This document shows positions 1 through 7,475 of a DNA stretch of 24,738 nt, piece by piece. The translations under genes and the position numbers were made by a program. Position 1 is the first letter of the stretch; every line of letters begins with the position of its first letter. This DNA comes from an uncultured Bacteroidales bacterium (GTDB lineage Bacteria; Bacteroidota; Bacteroidia; Bacteroidales; F082). Location: contig CALCYT010000051.1 of NCBI GenBank assembly GCA_937906455.1, positions 1 to 24,738 of the forward strand, in the 5' to 3' direction. A model generated the notes under the pieces. That model saw nothing but the letters and a program-made list of their open reading frames with translations. It had not been told where the DNA came from and searched no databases.

Positions 1-87
1 GTTGTTAAAAATCCCACAAATTAAAACCGTCCAAATTTTTAGTGGACACTAATGAAGTTTAATACAAAATTAAAGAAATAAAACACT

Positions 88-480
88 ATGAGAAAAATAT
101 TAATTCCCTTAATAGCTTTGCTGTTCGTAGCAACAGCATGCCACAAGGACAATGTTGAGCCGCGGCATATGACTGTTATACAAACAGGTAGAACATATTA
201 TTTCTATGATAGTGGAGGACCTAATGGCGACTACTCTAACAATGAAAACTACACTTTCACTTTCTTTGCACCTTCCGGGAAAAGAGTAAAGATTGTTTTC
301 AACTCATTCTCTACTGAATCAGGTTATGACTATTTGACTATAAGCGGCAGTACGTATAGTGGTACGAATAGTCCCGGAACGAAATACTCATCGTATGGTG
401 GCAGTATTACAGTATCATGGCATAGTGATGGAAGTATCACATCTTCTGGCTGGTCTGCCACAGTAACCGCAGTTGATTAA
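88..480 (+). CDS. Small CUB-domain lipoprotein
   Basis: A 130-residue exported protein. The N terminus has a short basic start, a hydrophobic stretch and a lipobox-like V-A-T-A-C ending at Cys18, so it is probably lipidated and held in the outer membrane. Residues about 33-129 read as one CUB domain: GPNGDYSNNENY, then F-A-P-S-G-K-R-V-K-I, then the acidic S-G-Y-D-Y-L-T-I stretch, and near the end the W-H-S-D-G-S and S-S-G-W-S-A motifs. CUB domains are beta-sandwich binding modules; in bacteria they usually sit on secreted or surface proteins, and here the domain is essentially the whole mature protein. I see no enzyme motif, so a binding or scaffold role is inference. The upstream gene lies outside the window; a stem-loop with a T-run follows at 499-529. 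The next gene is on the other strand, so it appears to be transcribed alone or as the end of an operon. Confidence 0.8.
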   Translation: MRKILIPLIALLFVATACHKDNVEPRHMTVIQTGRTYYFYDSGGPNGDYSNNENYTFTFFAPSGKRVKIVFNSFSTESGYDYLTISGSTYSGTNSPGTKYSSYGGSITVSWHSDGSITSSGWSATVTAVD

Positions 481-498
481 ACGATAAGAAACCACATT

Positions 499-529
499 AA
501 AAACCGATGCCATCAAAGTGTCGGTTTTT
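499..529 (+). terminator. Rho-independent terminator after the CUB lipoprotein
   Basis: Arms AAAAACCGA (499-507) and TCGGTTTTT (521-529) pair around a 13-nt loop and the second arm runs into a T-run ending at 531. The stop codon is 18 bases upstream. The 3' arm (AAAGTGTCGGTTTT, 515-528) is also perfectly complementary to 567-580, so a second, longer-range stem is possible. Confidence 0.65.
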
Positions 530-595
530 TTATGGTTCCGCTGCTTTTACAGATAAATACAGCACCAAAACCGACACTTTTTTTGCATAAATTTT

Positions 596-629
596 GTCCA
601 CGAAAGGTGATTTTAATGCTTTCGTGGAC
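596..629 (-). terminator. Perfect 11-bp hairpin, probable terminator of the PPTase gene
   Basis: GTCCACGAAAG (596-606) and CTTTCGTGGAC (619-629) form a perfect 11-bp stem with a 12-nt loop, about 38 bases past the end of the minus-strand phosphopantetheinyl transferase gene. On the minus strand the stem is followed by AAAATTT rather than a clean T-run, so terminator function is likely but not certain. Confidence 0.5.
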
Positions 630-666
630 AGATTTTTATGACTGCCATTCCTATAAAGGCGCAATC

Positions 667-1230
667 TCAATAGTTATATCTCGCCACGGAATAGACGAAA
701 TCTTTTGTGGTTTTTGTCTCGATACGGTATTCGGCGTTGTTTGCAAGTACGGTTTTCAAGTCGCGGCGGATGCCTTCGCCTGTGAGTTTGAGCACTGCCT
801 CTTTTTTGGTCCAGAGAGCGAGGAAAGCCGTGAGGCTTTCGGGCGCCAACGCTATCAAAGCTTGCTCTTCGTCGTTCATGGTGTAGGCTATCAGCGATGG
901 CGTAATCTTGCGGGGTGTCTCAACGTCGGCGCCTACCGGCCGGCTGTCGATGGCGCATAATGCGACATTACCCGAATGGCTGAAGTTGAAGTGAATATCC
1001 GGATGCCCTTTGATGACGGGTTTGCCGCCTTCAAGATATTCGAAAACAGGCGGTTCGGTGATGCCGTATTCTTTTTGGAGACCTTCCATCAAGAGAAGAT
1101 ACACCGCCAACGACAGCCGCCGGCCGCTCTCATGGGCTATCTTAAGCACCTGTTCACGCCGCTGTGAAGACACTTTCGACAAGGCGTCATCAATATCAAG
1201 TAATTCCGTATTCCCGTTGAGATAAATCAT
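667..1230 (-). CDS. 4'-phosphopantetheinyl transferase, Sfp type
   Basis: Transfers the 4'-phosphopantetheine arm from coenzyme A to a serine of carrier proteins (acyl, peptidyl or aryl carrier domains), a cytoplasmic Mg-dependent reaction. At 187 residues it is on the short side for the Sfp superfamily. Signature motifs are in order: F-N-F-S-H-S at 81-86, V-G-A-D-V-E at 99-104 with the metal-binding Asp102 and Glu104, and W-T-K-K-E-A-V-L-K at 140-148 with Glu144 and Lys148. The start is supported by the M-I-Y-L-N beginning, typical of Bacteroidales members, and by a promoter box ending only a few bases upstream. It is a single gene between convergent and divergent neighbours, with no carrier protein or synthase nearby, so whether it serves fatty-acid ACP or a secondary-metabolite or aryl-polyene carrier cannot be told. 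Confidence 0.88.
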   Translation of the reverse strand: MIYLNGNTELLDIDDALSKVSSQRREQVLKIAHESGRRLSLAVYLLLMEGLQKEYGITEPPVFEYLEGGKPVIKGHPDIHFNFSHSGNVALCAIDSRPVGADVETPRKITPSLIAYTMNDEEQALIALAPESLTAFLALWTKKEAVLKLTGEGIRRDLKTVLANNAEYRIETKTTKDFVYSVARYNY

Positions 1231-1234
1231 GATG

Positions 1235-1266
1235 CAAAATTACAAAAATTCTTTTCTTGGGACAAA
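1235..1266 (-). promoter_or_regulatory. Bacteroidetes-type promoter of the PPTase gene
   Basis: On the minus strand TTTG (1263-1266) and TAATTTTG (1235-1242) are separated by 20 bases, a good match to the Bacteroidetes -33/-7 promoter. The -7 box ends four bases before the ATG at 1230, so the transcript would have almost no 5' leader. Confidence 0.65.
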
Positions 1267-1300
1267 TTTCACGTAAAAAACCGAAAAACCATTCCAAAAT

Positions 1301-1361
1301 CTCCAAATTACCGAAAAATTTTGCTCCAAATTACCGAAAAATTTTGCTCCAAATTACCGAA
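1301..1361 (+). repeat. 23-bp tandem repeat upstream of the first ATPase gene
   Basis: Two perfect copies of a 23-bp unit (1301-1323, 1324-1346) and a 15-bp partial third (1347-1361). The unit contains ATTACCGAAAAATTTTG. The array ends 15 bases before the TATCTTTG box at 1377, so its last copy covers the expected -33 position. Possible operator array for the downstream gene. Confidence 0.9.
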
Positions 1362-1376
1362 TATTAAAATTTTTTG

Positions 1377-1384
1377 TATCTTTG
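1377..1384 (+). promoter_or_regulatory. -7 box (TATCTTTG) of the ATPase-recG unit
   Basis: TATCTTTG matches the TAnnTTTG -7 element and lies 23 bases before the ATG at 1408. There is no clear TTTG at the -33 position; that place is taken by the tandem repeat. Confidence 0.55.
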
Positions 1385-1407
1385 CAGCAGAAAATCAGTC
1401 ATTTATC

Positions 1408-2685
1408 ATGATGAACAAATATAGAAAAAGAATAGCTGATGAGTTGTTGGCAAAGAAACTCCAATACATTGGAGCTGTTTTGATACAAGGGCCTAAATGG
1501 TGCGGAAAGACAACCACTGCCGAACAAGCTGCGAAGAGTATTTTATACATGGACGACCCGGAAAACAGCGCATCGAACCTGATTATGGCTAATACCGAAC
1601 CGAAAAAGCTGTTGGAAGGTGCGACGCCTCGCCTTATTGACGATTGGCAATTAGCTCCAAGTCTCTGGGACTCAGTAAGATTCACTGTTGACCATCGTGA
1701 CGGTTTCGGTCAATTCATATTGACAGGTTCTGCTGTCCCTGCTGACAAATCACAGATACATCACAGCGGCACAGGCCGATTTTCGTGGATGACAATGAGA
1801 CCTATGTCATTATATGAATCAGGTGAATCAAACGGTTCGGTCAGTATGACATATCTTTTCACTTCACCGGAAAAAATAGCCGAAACAAACAATCTTAATT
1901 TTGAAGATATCGCCTATCTCATTTGCCGAGGTGGTTGGCCTCAAGCGGTAAATATTGGCGGAGATTTGGCGTTAAACATAGCTTCCGAATATTATAACGC
2001 CGTCGTTGAATCGGATATAAGCCGTGCTGACAATATTTCACGAAACCCTTCAAGAGTCAAGAGATTATTGCGTTCTTATTCAAGATATCAAGGGTCGCAA
2101 GCACCTATTAGGTCTATAAAACAAGATTTGTTGGACAACGAGGCATCATCATTCGATGACGAGACTATAATTTCTTATATCAATGCTTTAAAAAAGATAT
2201 TTGTTGTCGATGATATTCCGGCGTGGAACCCTAATCTGCGCTCAAAAACAGCCATTAGAACATCAGACACCAGATATTTGGTCGATCCGTCGATTGGTGC
2301 GGCCGCTTTGGAAATCGGTCCGAAAGATTTAATCAATGATTTAAACACAATGGGATTATTATTTAAAACATTGTGTATCAGAGATTTACGCGTTTTTGCC
2401 GAGTCCCTTAACGGGAATGTTTATCACTACCGCGACCATAACGGATTGGAATGTGATGCTGTAATACATCTAAGAGGCGGGGCGTATGGTTTGATTGAGA
2501 TAAAACTTGGCGGAAGCGCACTCATAGAACAAGGTGCAAACACTTTGCTGAAACTCGCATCAAAAATTGATACAACAAAAATGAAAACCCCGTCGTTTAT
2601 GATGGTGCTGACTGCTGTTGGAAAATATGCATATCGACGAGAAGATGGCGTTTTTGTTGTTCCTATAGGATGTTTAAAGAATTAG
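1408..2685 (+). CDS. AAA-family ATPase with DUF4143 / nuclease-fold C-terminal region
   Basis: A 425-residue ATPase of the widespread AAA plus DUF4143 family. The Walker A motif G-P-K-W-C-G-K-T-T is at 28-36, an L-I-D-D-W segment (Walker B position) follows, and F-I-L-T-G-S is the sensor-1-like strand. The C-terminal part holds L-E-C-D-A-V followed by Y-G-L-I-E-I-K, resembling the D...E-x-K core of restriction-endonuclease-like folds. The family's cellular role is unresolved; suggestions include DNA-linked or mobile-element functions. The reading frame is open back to 1321, but those codons are the tandem repeat and promoter, so I place the start at 1408 (or the next codon, 1411), just downstream of the TATCTTTG box. 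recG follows after 4 bases and is probably co-transcribed. Confidence 0.85.
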   Translation: MMNKYRKRIADELLAKKLQYIGAVLIQGPKWCGKTTTAEQAAKSILYMDDPENSASNLIMANTEPKKLLEGATPRLIDDWQLAPSLWDSVRFTVDHRDGFGQFILTGSAVPADKSQIHHSGTGRFSWMTMRPMSLYESGESNGSVSMTYLFTSPEKIAETNNLNFEDIAYLICRGGWPQAVNIGGDLALNIASEYYNAVVESDISRADNISRNPSRVKRLLRSYSRYQGSQAPIRSIKQDLLDNEASSFDDETIISYINALKKIFVVDDIPAWNPNLRSKTAIRTSDTRYLVDPSIGAAALEIGPKDLINDLNTMGLLFKTLCIRDLRVFAESLNGNVYHYRDHNGLECDAVIHLRGGAYGLIEIKLGGSALIEQGANTLLKLASKIDTTKMKTPSFMMVLTAVGKYAYRREDGVFVVPIGCLKN

Positions 2686-2689
2686 AATT

Positions 2690-4789
2690 ATGGATTTGCT
2701 TCAGACGAAAATAGAATATCTCAAGGGCGTCGGGCCGAAACGGGCTGAGATTCTGAACAAGGAACTTGGCATTTTCACGTTTCACGACCTGCTTGACTAT
2801 TTCCCGTTCCGCTATATCGACCGCTCGCAGATTCACAAAGTGTGCCAGATTCGCGACGACACCGTCTATTACCAACTCGTGGGTACCGTTAGCAACATGC
2901 AAGCCTTTGGTAGTCCGAGAGTTACAAGAATCACCGCCACCTTCACCGACGACACCGGCTCCATCGAACTTGTGTGGTTTAAGGGTCTGAAATGGATAAA
3001 GAACCGCTTCCAGCCAGGTAAGAAATACCTCATCTTCGGCAAGGCGAGCGTCTTCAACAACCGTTTCAGCTTCACTCACCCCGATGTGGAGGACTACAAC
3101 CCCGACGACGTGCTTGTCGGCGAGGCTCTGCAAGGCGTTTACAACACCACCGAGAAGATGAAAAATGCAGGATTAGGCACTAAACAGCTCGCGAAAATCA
3201 TCAAGACATGCGTGTTGCAGGTGTGGAACATGATTCCGGAAGTCTTGCCGGAGAGTTTGGTGCTTCACGACAAGCTTTTACCTCGCAAAGATGCCTATTA
3301 CAAGATTCACCTGCCGTCGAACAACACTGACATCAAACGAGCTACGACAAGGTTAAAATATGAGGAGCATTTTTTCTTCCAGCTTCGTCTGCTGATTCAT
3401 AAGAAAGATCGTCAGATAAACACCCGAAGCGTTGTGTTTCAAACAGTTGGCGATTATTTCAACACCTTTTACAAGGAACATCTGCCGTTTCCGCTCACGA
3501 ATGCGCAGAAACGTGTCATCAAGGAGATTCGCGCCGATTTGAAGAGCGGCCACCAGATGAACAGGCTCCTGCAAGGCGACGTGGGCAGCGGAAAGACTAT
3601 CGTCGCACTGATGATAATGCTTCTTGCTCTCGACAACGGCTATCAAGCGGCTCTCATGGCCCCGACAGAAATCCTTGCCACACAACATCTTGAGACGCTA
3701 CGTGCACAACTTGAAGGCATGGACGTGCATTTTGCGCTGCTCACAGGAAGCACTAAGACAGCGGAACGCAAACAAATTCTCGCCGACCTCGCAAGCGGCG
3801 ACCTTCAGATAATAATAGGTACTCATGCTTTGATTGAAGACACCGTTGTTTTCAAGAACTTAGGACTCTGCATCATCGACGAGCAGCACCGTTTCGGTGT
3901 GGCGCAGAGGGCTTCGTTTTGGGACAAAACTGCGTTTCCTCCGCACACTCTGGTGATGACAGCTACACCTATTCCGCGCACCTTGGCGATGACGCAATAT
4001 GGTGACCTCGATGTCTCGAAAATCGATGAGCTGCCACCAGGACGTAAGCCCGTGAAGACGGTGCATGTGTATCAGGAACAACGACTTGCGGTCATCGGCT
4101 TCATGAAGAAACAGATAGCCGAAGGACACCAGATATACGTCGTTTATCCGCTCATCAAGGAGTCGGAAAAGATGGACTTGATAAATCTGCAGGAGGGCTA
4201 CGAGGCTATGTTGCGCGACTTCCCGGAGCCGGATTATCACATCAGCGTGGTGCACGGTCAGATGAAGGCCGACGACAAAGACTGGGAGATGCAGCGTTTT
4301 GTGCGTGGCGAGACGCATATCATGATTGCCACGACTGTCATAGAGGTGGGTGTTAACGTGCCCAACGCCTCAGTGATGATTATCGAAAACGCCAACAGGT
4401 TCGGGCTCTCGCAGCTACATCAGCTGAGAGGACGCGTCGGGCGTGGCGCCGAGCAGTCGTACTGTGTGCTCATCACCGACCACAAAATCACCGGCGAGGG
4501 CAAGAAACGCATGGAGACGATGGTGAAGACTAACGACGGCTTCGAGATAGCAGAGGCAGATCTGCAGCTGCGAGGTCCCGGCGAGACACAAGGCACCCGG
4601 CAGTCGGGGATGATTGAGATGAAGATAGGTGATTTCCAACACGATGAGCCTATCATCAGGCATACAAGAAAGATGGCGAACCTGCTCTTAGATGCCGACC
4701 CCACGCTGTCGAAGCCGGAACATCAGGCTACAAAAACGTATTTCTCGCAGCAGTTTGAACGTGACTTCGACTGGAGTCGCATCGGATGA
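2690..4789 (+). CDS. recG: ATP-dependent DNA helicase RecG
   Basis: RecG is a superfamily 2 translocase that unwinds branched DNA, reverses stalled replication forks and limits aberrant re-replication. The 699-residue length matches the family. The N-terminal wedge region begins with Y-L-K-G-V-G-P-K-R, and the OB-like fold includes F-G-K-A-S. The helicase core has Walker A G-D-V-G-S-G-K-T at 296-303, the DEQH box at 397-400, M-T-A-T-P-I-P-R-T-L (motif III), and Q-L-R-G-R-V-G-R at 578-585 (motif VI), followed by the C-terminal L-Q-L-R-G-P-G-E motif. No key residue is missing. It starts 4 bases after the ATPase gene and has no promoter of its own that I can see, so expression probably depends on the repeat-covered promoter near 1377 or on one inside the ATPase gene. 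Confidence 0.97.
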   Translation: MDLLQTKIEYLKGVGPKRAEILNKELGIFTFHDLLDYFPFRYIDRSQIHKVCQIRDDTVYYQLVGTVSNMQAFGSPRVTRITATFTDDTGSIELVWFKGLKWIKNRFQPGKKYLIFGKASVFNNRFSFTHPDVEDYNPDDVLVGEALQGVYNTTEKMKNAGLGTKQLAKIIKTCVLQVWNMIPEVLPESLVLHDKLLPRKDAYYKIHLPSNNTDIKRATTRLKYEEHFFFQLRLLIHKKDRQINTRSVVFQTVGDYFNTFYKEHLPFPLTNAQKRVIKEIRADLKSGHQMNRLLQGDVGSGKTIVALMIMLLALDNGYQAALMAPTEILATQHLETLRAQLEGMDVHFALLTGSTKTAERKQILADLASGDLQIIIGTHALIEDTVVFKNLGLCIIDEQHRFGVAQRASFWDKTAFPPHTLVMTATPIPRTLAMTQYGDLDVSKIDELPPGRKPVKTVHVYQEQRLAVIGFMKKQIAEGHQIYVVYPLIKESEKMDLINLQEGYEAMLRDFPEPDYHISVVHGQMKADDKDWEMQRFVRGETHIMIATTVIEVGVNVPNASVMIIENANRFGLSQLHQLRGRVGRGAEQSYCVLITDHKITGEGKKRMETMVKTNDGFEIAEADLQLRGPGETQGTRQSGMIEMKIGDFQHDEPIIRHTRKMANLLLDADPTLSKPEHQATKTYFSQQFERDFDWSRIG

Positions 4790-4793
4790 TATT

Positions 4794-4835
4794 AGTTTAG
4801 AGTTTAGAGTTTAGAGTTTAGAGTTGAGAGTCAGT
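4794..4835. repeat. Heptamer array between recG and the deacetylase gene
   Basis: Six consecutive 7-mers: four AGTTTAG, one AGTTGAG and a closing AGTCAGT. It begins 4 bases after the recG stop and ends 9 bases before the convergent deacetylase gene. The last two units are identical to the end of the array at 5056-5090 inside that gene, and both lie in the same orientation. Confidence 0.92.
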
Positions 4836-4844
4836 TGAAAGTTA

Positions 4845-5495
<651 letters not shown>

Positions 5496-5505
5496 TCTCA
5501 CGGTG

Positions 5506-5513
5506 CAAAGATA
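5506..5513 (-). promoter_or_regulatory. -7 box (TATCTTTG) of the deacetylase gene
   Basis: TATCTTTG on the minus strand, 10 bases ahead of the ATG at 5495. Transcription would begin within a few bases of the start codon. No clear -33 TTTG is visible. Confidence 0.5.
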
Positions 5514-5656
5514 AGAATTTTATCTGAAAGCGGACACTAAAACTTTTTACGTCTTCGTGAGAGTGCATATCTTGCTCCGAGAGCAAAAATAAGCAAACTT
5601 TTGCAAATTTTGAAACAATTTTTGCATATTTTGAAAGTCAGGGATAAAAAAAATTA

Positions 5657-5733
5657 AGAAAAGTGTATTTTTTTTACGTTTATATTTCAGAAAAGTGTAT
5701 TTTTGCATTGTTATTTTTAACGGAAAAATGTAT
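5657..5733 (+). repeat. Helically spaced direct repeats over the second ATPase promoter
   Basis: AGAAAAGTGTATTTTT occurs at 5657 and again at 5689, and a diverged copy (GGAAAAATGTAT) begins at 5722. Spacings are 32 and 33 bp, close to three turns of B-DNA. Copy 2 contains the TATTTTTG -7 box and copy 3 overlaps the start codon at 5732, so a bound protein would cover promoter and translation start. Confidence 0.8.
5698..5705 (+). promoter_or_regulatory. -7 box (TATTTTTG) of the second ATPase gene
   Basis: TATTTTTG fits TAnnTTTG and lies 26 bases before the ATG at 5732, embedded in the second direct-repeat copy. No good -33 match. Confidence 0.5.
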
Positions 5734-7084
5734 GCTTAGGAGAAAAATTCAAGAAAAAATCATCGATTATCTAAAGAATGGGTCAAATAAAATTTTGGTC
5801 TTGAACGGTGCCCGACAGATTGGCAAATCGTATATCATCCGCCATGAGGGGCAGAATCGGTTTGAGAATTATATCGAAATCGACCTGGTTGAAGACAAGA
5901 AAGGCGACCGTGTGTTTGAGGGAACCCGTAACAAGGAGGATTTCTATCTTCGGCTGAGCACCATTGCAGGCGACAGGATGAAGGAGAGGGGAAACACCCT
6001 TGTATTCTTGGACGAGATTCAGGCTTACCCGGAGATGCTGACACTCCTGAAGTTTCTCAAGCAGGACGACCGTTTCACCTATATCGTAAGCGGTTCACAA
6101 TTAGGAATTGCATTGGACCAGACGCTATCGAAGCCAGGCGGAAAGGTTGAGGTGGTAAATATGTATCAATTGGATTTTGAGGAGTTTTTATGGGCCAACA
6201 ACGTAGGAGAAGAGTTTATTGACCATGCCCGTAAATGCTTTGAGCAGAAGACCGCCCTCTCGGAAGCGCTTCATCGGAAGATGATGGAGCTTTTCAAGCT
6301 GTATCTTTTGGTTGGAGGGTTGCCTGATGCAGTGAATACTTTTATTGAAACCAGAAATATTGTCCGTGTCAGAGCCGCGCAGGAAGAGGTGTATAATCTG
6401 TATAAAGGTGATGCAAGCCAATACGACAAGGAACACAAACTGAAAATAGAGCGCATTTACGAACTGGTGCCGTCTTATTTGGAAAACAAGAAAAAGCGTG
6501 TAAGATTCAAGCAGATTGAGGACAAGGAGCAAGCTCGAGCAGCTCATTATCAGGATGAGTTTGAATACCTTGTGAAAAGCGGAATCTGCAACGAAGTCAA
6601 GGCCATATCCAATCCAAAGTTTCCTTTGGTTGAGTCGGAGAGCAAGAACCTGCTAAAGCTTTATTTGAACGACGTGGGCTTGCTTACGAGGTTGCTCTAT
6701 CAATACAACATTACGGCCATAATGGAAGAGCAGAAGAGCATCAATTTGGGCACTGTTTATGAGCTGGTGGTTTGTAGCGAGCTCTCTGCCCACGGCTTCC
6801 CACTGTTTTATTATGACAACAAGAAGAAAGGCGAAGTTGAGTTTCTGGTCAACGATTACGACAGTCTGTCGGTCGTTCCCATTGAAGTGAAATCGGGCAA
6901 AGATTACGATTTGCATGCTTCGCTTGACACTTTTGTGGAGACTCCCGATTATAACATTCTGAAGGCGATAGTGCTTTCAAATGAAAGGGAGATCAGGCAA
7001 CATGGAAAAATTGCCTATCTCCCGATATATTTTGCTATGTTTTTGAGGCCTTCTACACCGCCTGACGAAGTTATGATTGAATAG
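5732..7084 (+). CDS. AAA-family ATPase (DUF4143 type), second and divergent copy
   Basis: A 450-residue ATPase of the same broad family as the gene at 1408 but only distantly similar to it. Walker A is G-A-R-Q-I-G-K-S at 26-33, Walker B is L-V-F-L-D-E-I-Q, and Y-I-V-S-G-S-Q-L-G is the sensor-1 strand. The C-terminal region has G-E-V-E-F-L and then V-P-I-E-V-K-S-G-K, the E...E-x-K pattern of restriction-endonuclease-like folds seen in this family. The open frame reaches back to a GTG at 5663, but those codons are promoter and repeat sequence, so I use the ATG at 5732. It is monocistronic: the neighbouring genes on both sides are on the minus strand, and the 3' neighbour ends 22 bases away. Function is unknown beyond ATP binding; a nucleic-acid role is inference from the fold. 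Confidence 0.85.
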   Translation: MLRRKIQEKIIDYLKNGSNKILVLNGARQIGKSYIIRHEGQNRFENYIEIDLVEDKKGDRVFEGTRNKEDFYLRLSTIAGDRMKERGNTLVFLDEIQAYPEMLTLLKFLKQDDRFTYIVSGSQLGIALDQTLSKPGGKVEVVNMYQLDFEEFLWANNVGEEFIDHARKCFEQKTALSEALHRKMMELFKLYLLVGGLPDAVNTFIETRNIVRVRAAQEEVYNLYKGDASQYDKEHKLKIERIYELVPSYLENKKKRVRFKQIEDKEQARAAHYQDEFEYLVKSGICNEVKAISNPKFPLVESESKNLLKLYLNDVGLLTRLLYQYNITAIMEEQKSINLGTVYELVVCSELSAHGFPLFYYDNKKKGEVEFLVNDYDSLSVVPIEVKSGKDYDLHASLDTFVETPDYNILKAIVLSNEREIRQHGKIAYLPIYFAMFLRPSTPPDEVMIE

Positions 7085-7106
7085 CTTTCAAGTTTTTCGA
7101 TACCAG

Positions 7107-7358
7107 CTATTTTTCGAGTTTTTTCTTCAAGGCGTATCCTGCGCCGAGAGCGGTGAGGATGAGCAGTCCGCCGCCTAATGGCGTTGAAGGCGCATCAACT
7201 CCCCAACCGTGGGCTGTAGGCAACACAAAGCCGGCATCGTTCCCTATAAGACGGTCGTTTTCTCCCCAGTCTTTGAAGAATGAGTCGCCGTTGTATTGTG
7301 CGCTCGCGCTTAATCCCAGCGTCATAACCAGTGCTACTGCGAATAATACCTTTTTCAT
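7107..7358 (-). CDS. Small exported protein with a Gly-rich C-terminal membrane segment
   Basis: An 83-residue protein with a clear signal peptide (M-K-K-V-L-F-A-V-A-L-V, ending at S-A-S-A-Q), a short polar middle with W-G-E-N-D-R and H-G-W-G-V-D, and a C terminus made of A-P-S-T-P-L-G-G-G, a hydrophobic stretch L-L-I-L-T-A-L-G-A-G-Y and a basic tail K-K-K-L-E-K. That layout (short motif, membrane helix, positive tail) resembles C-terminal sorting or anchoring signals such as LPXTG or PEP-CTERM, but I know of no named system for this motif. The start is the Met at 7358, preceded by AGGAAAT about eight bases upstream; the frame is open further upstream only because it reads through a palindromic repeat. 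It follows the large T9SS surface gene on the same strand after about 117 bases. Confidence 0.65.
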   Translation of the reverse strand: MKKVLFAVALVMTLGLSASAQYNGDSFFKDWGENDRLIGNDAGFVLPTAHGWGVDAPSTPLGGGLLILTALGAGYALKKKLEK

Positions 7359-7379
7359 TGTATATTTCCTTTCTTTTTT

Positions 7380-7465
7380 GTCATTTCGACCGAAGCGGAG
7401 AAATCTCATCCTTTTGTCGGAGGTTTATTCACCAAAGTGAACGCTTTCGCTTCAGTCGAAATGAC
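7380..7465. repeat. Palindromic dispersed repeat element (copy 1)
   Basis: Arms GTCATTTCGACCGAAGCG (7380-7397) and its complement at 7448-7465 match with one mismatch around a 50-bp centre. It lies between the surface protein gene and the small exported gene. Related copies are at 12165-12274, inside a coding gene, and as a single arm at 18991-19040. Confidence 0.88.
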
Positions 7466-7475
7466 GGTTTGAATA

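Noticed and set aside
1301..1361. CRISPR array
   Set aside because: The copies are directly adjacent without spacers and there are no cas genes; the same holds for the repeats at 5657-5733 and 18920-18960.
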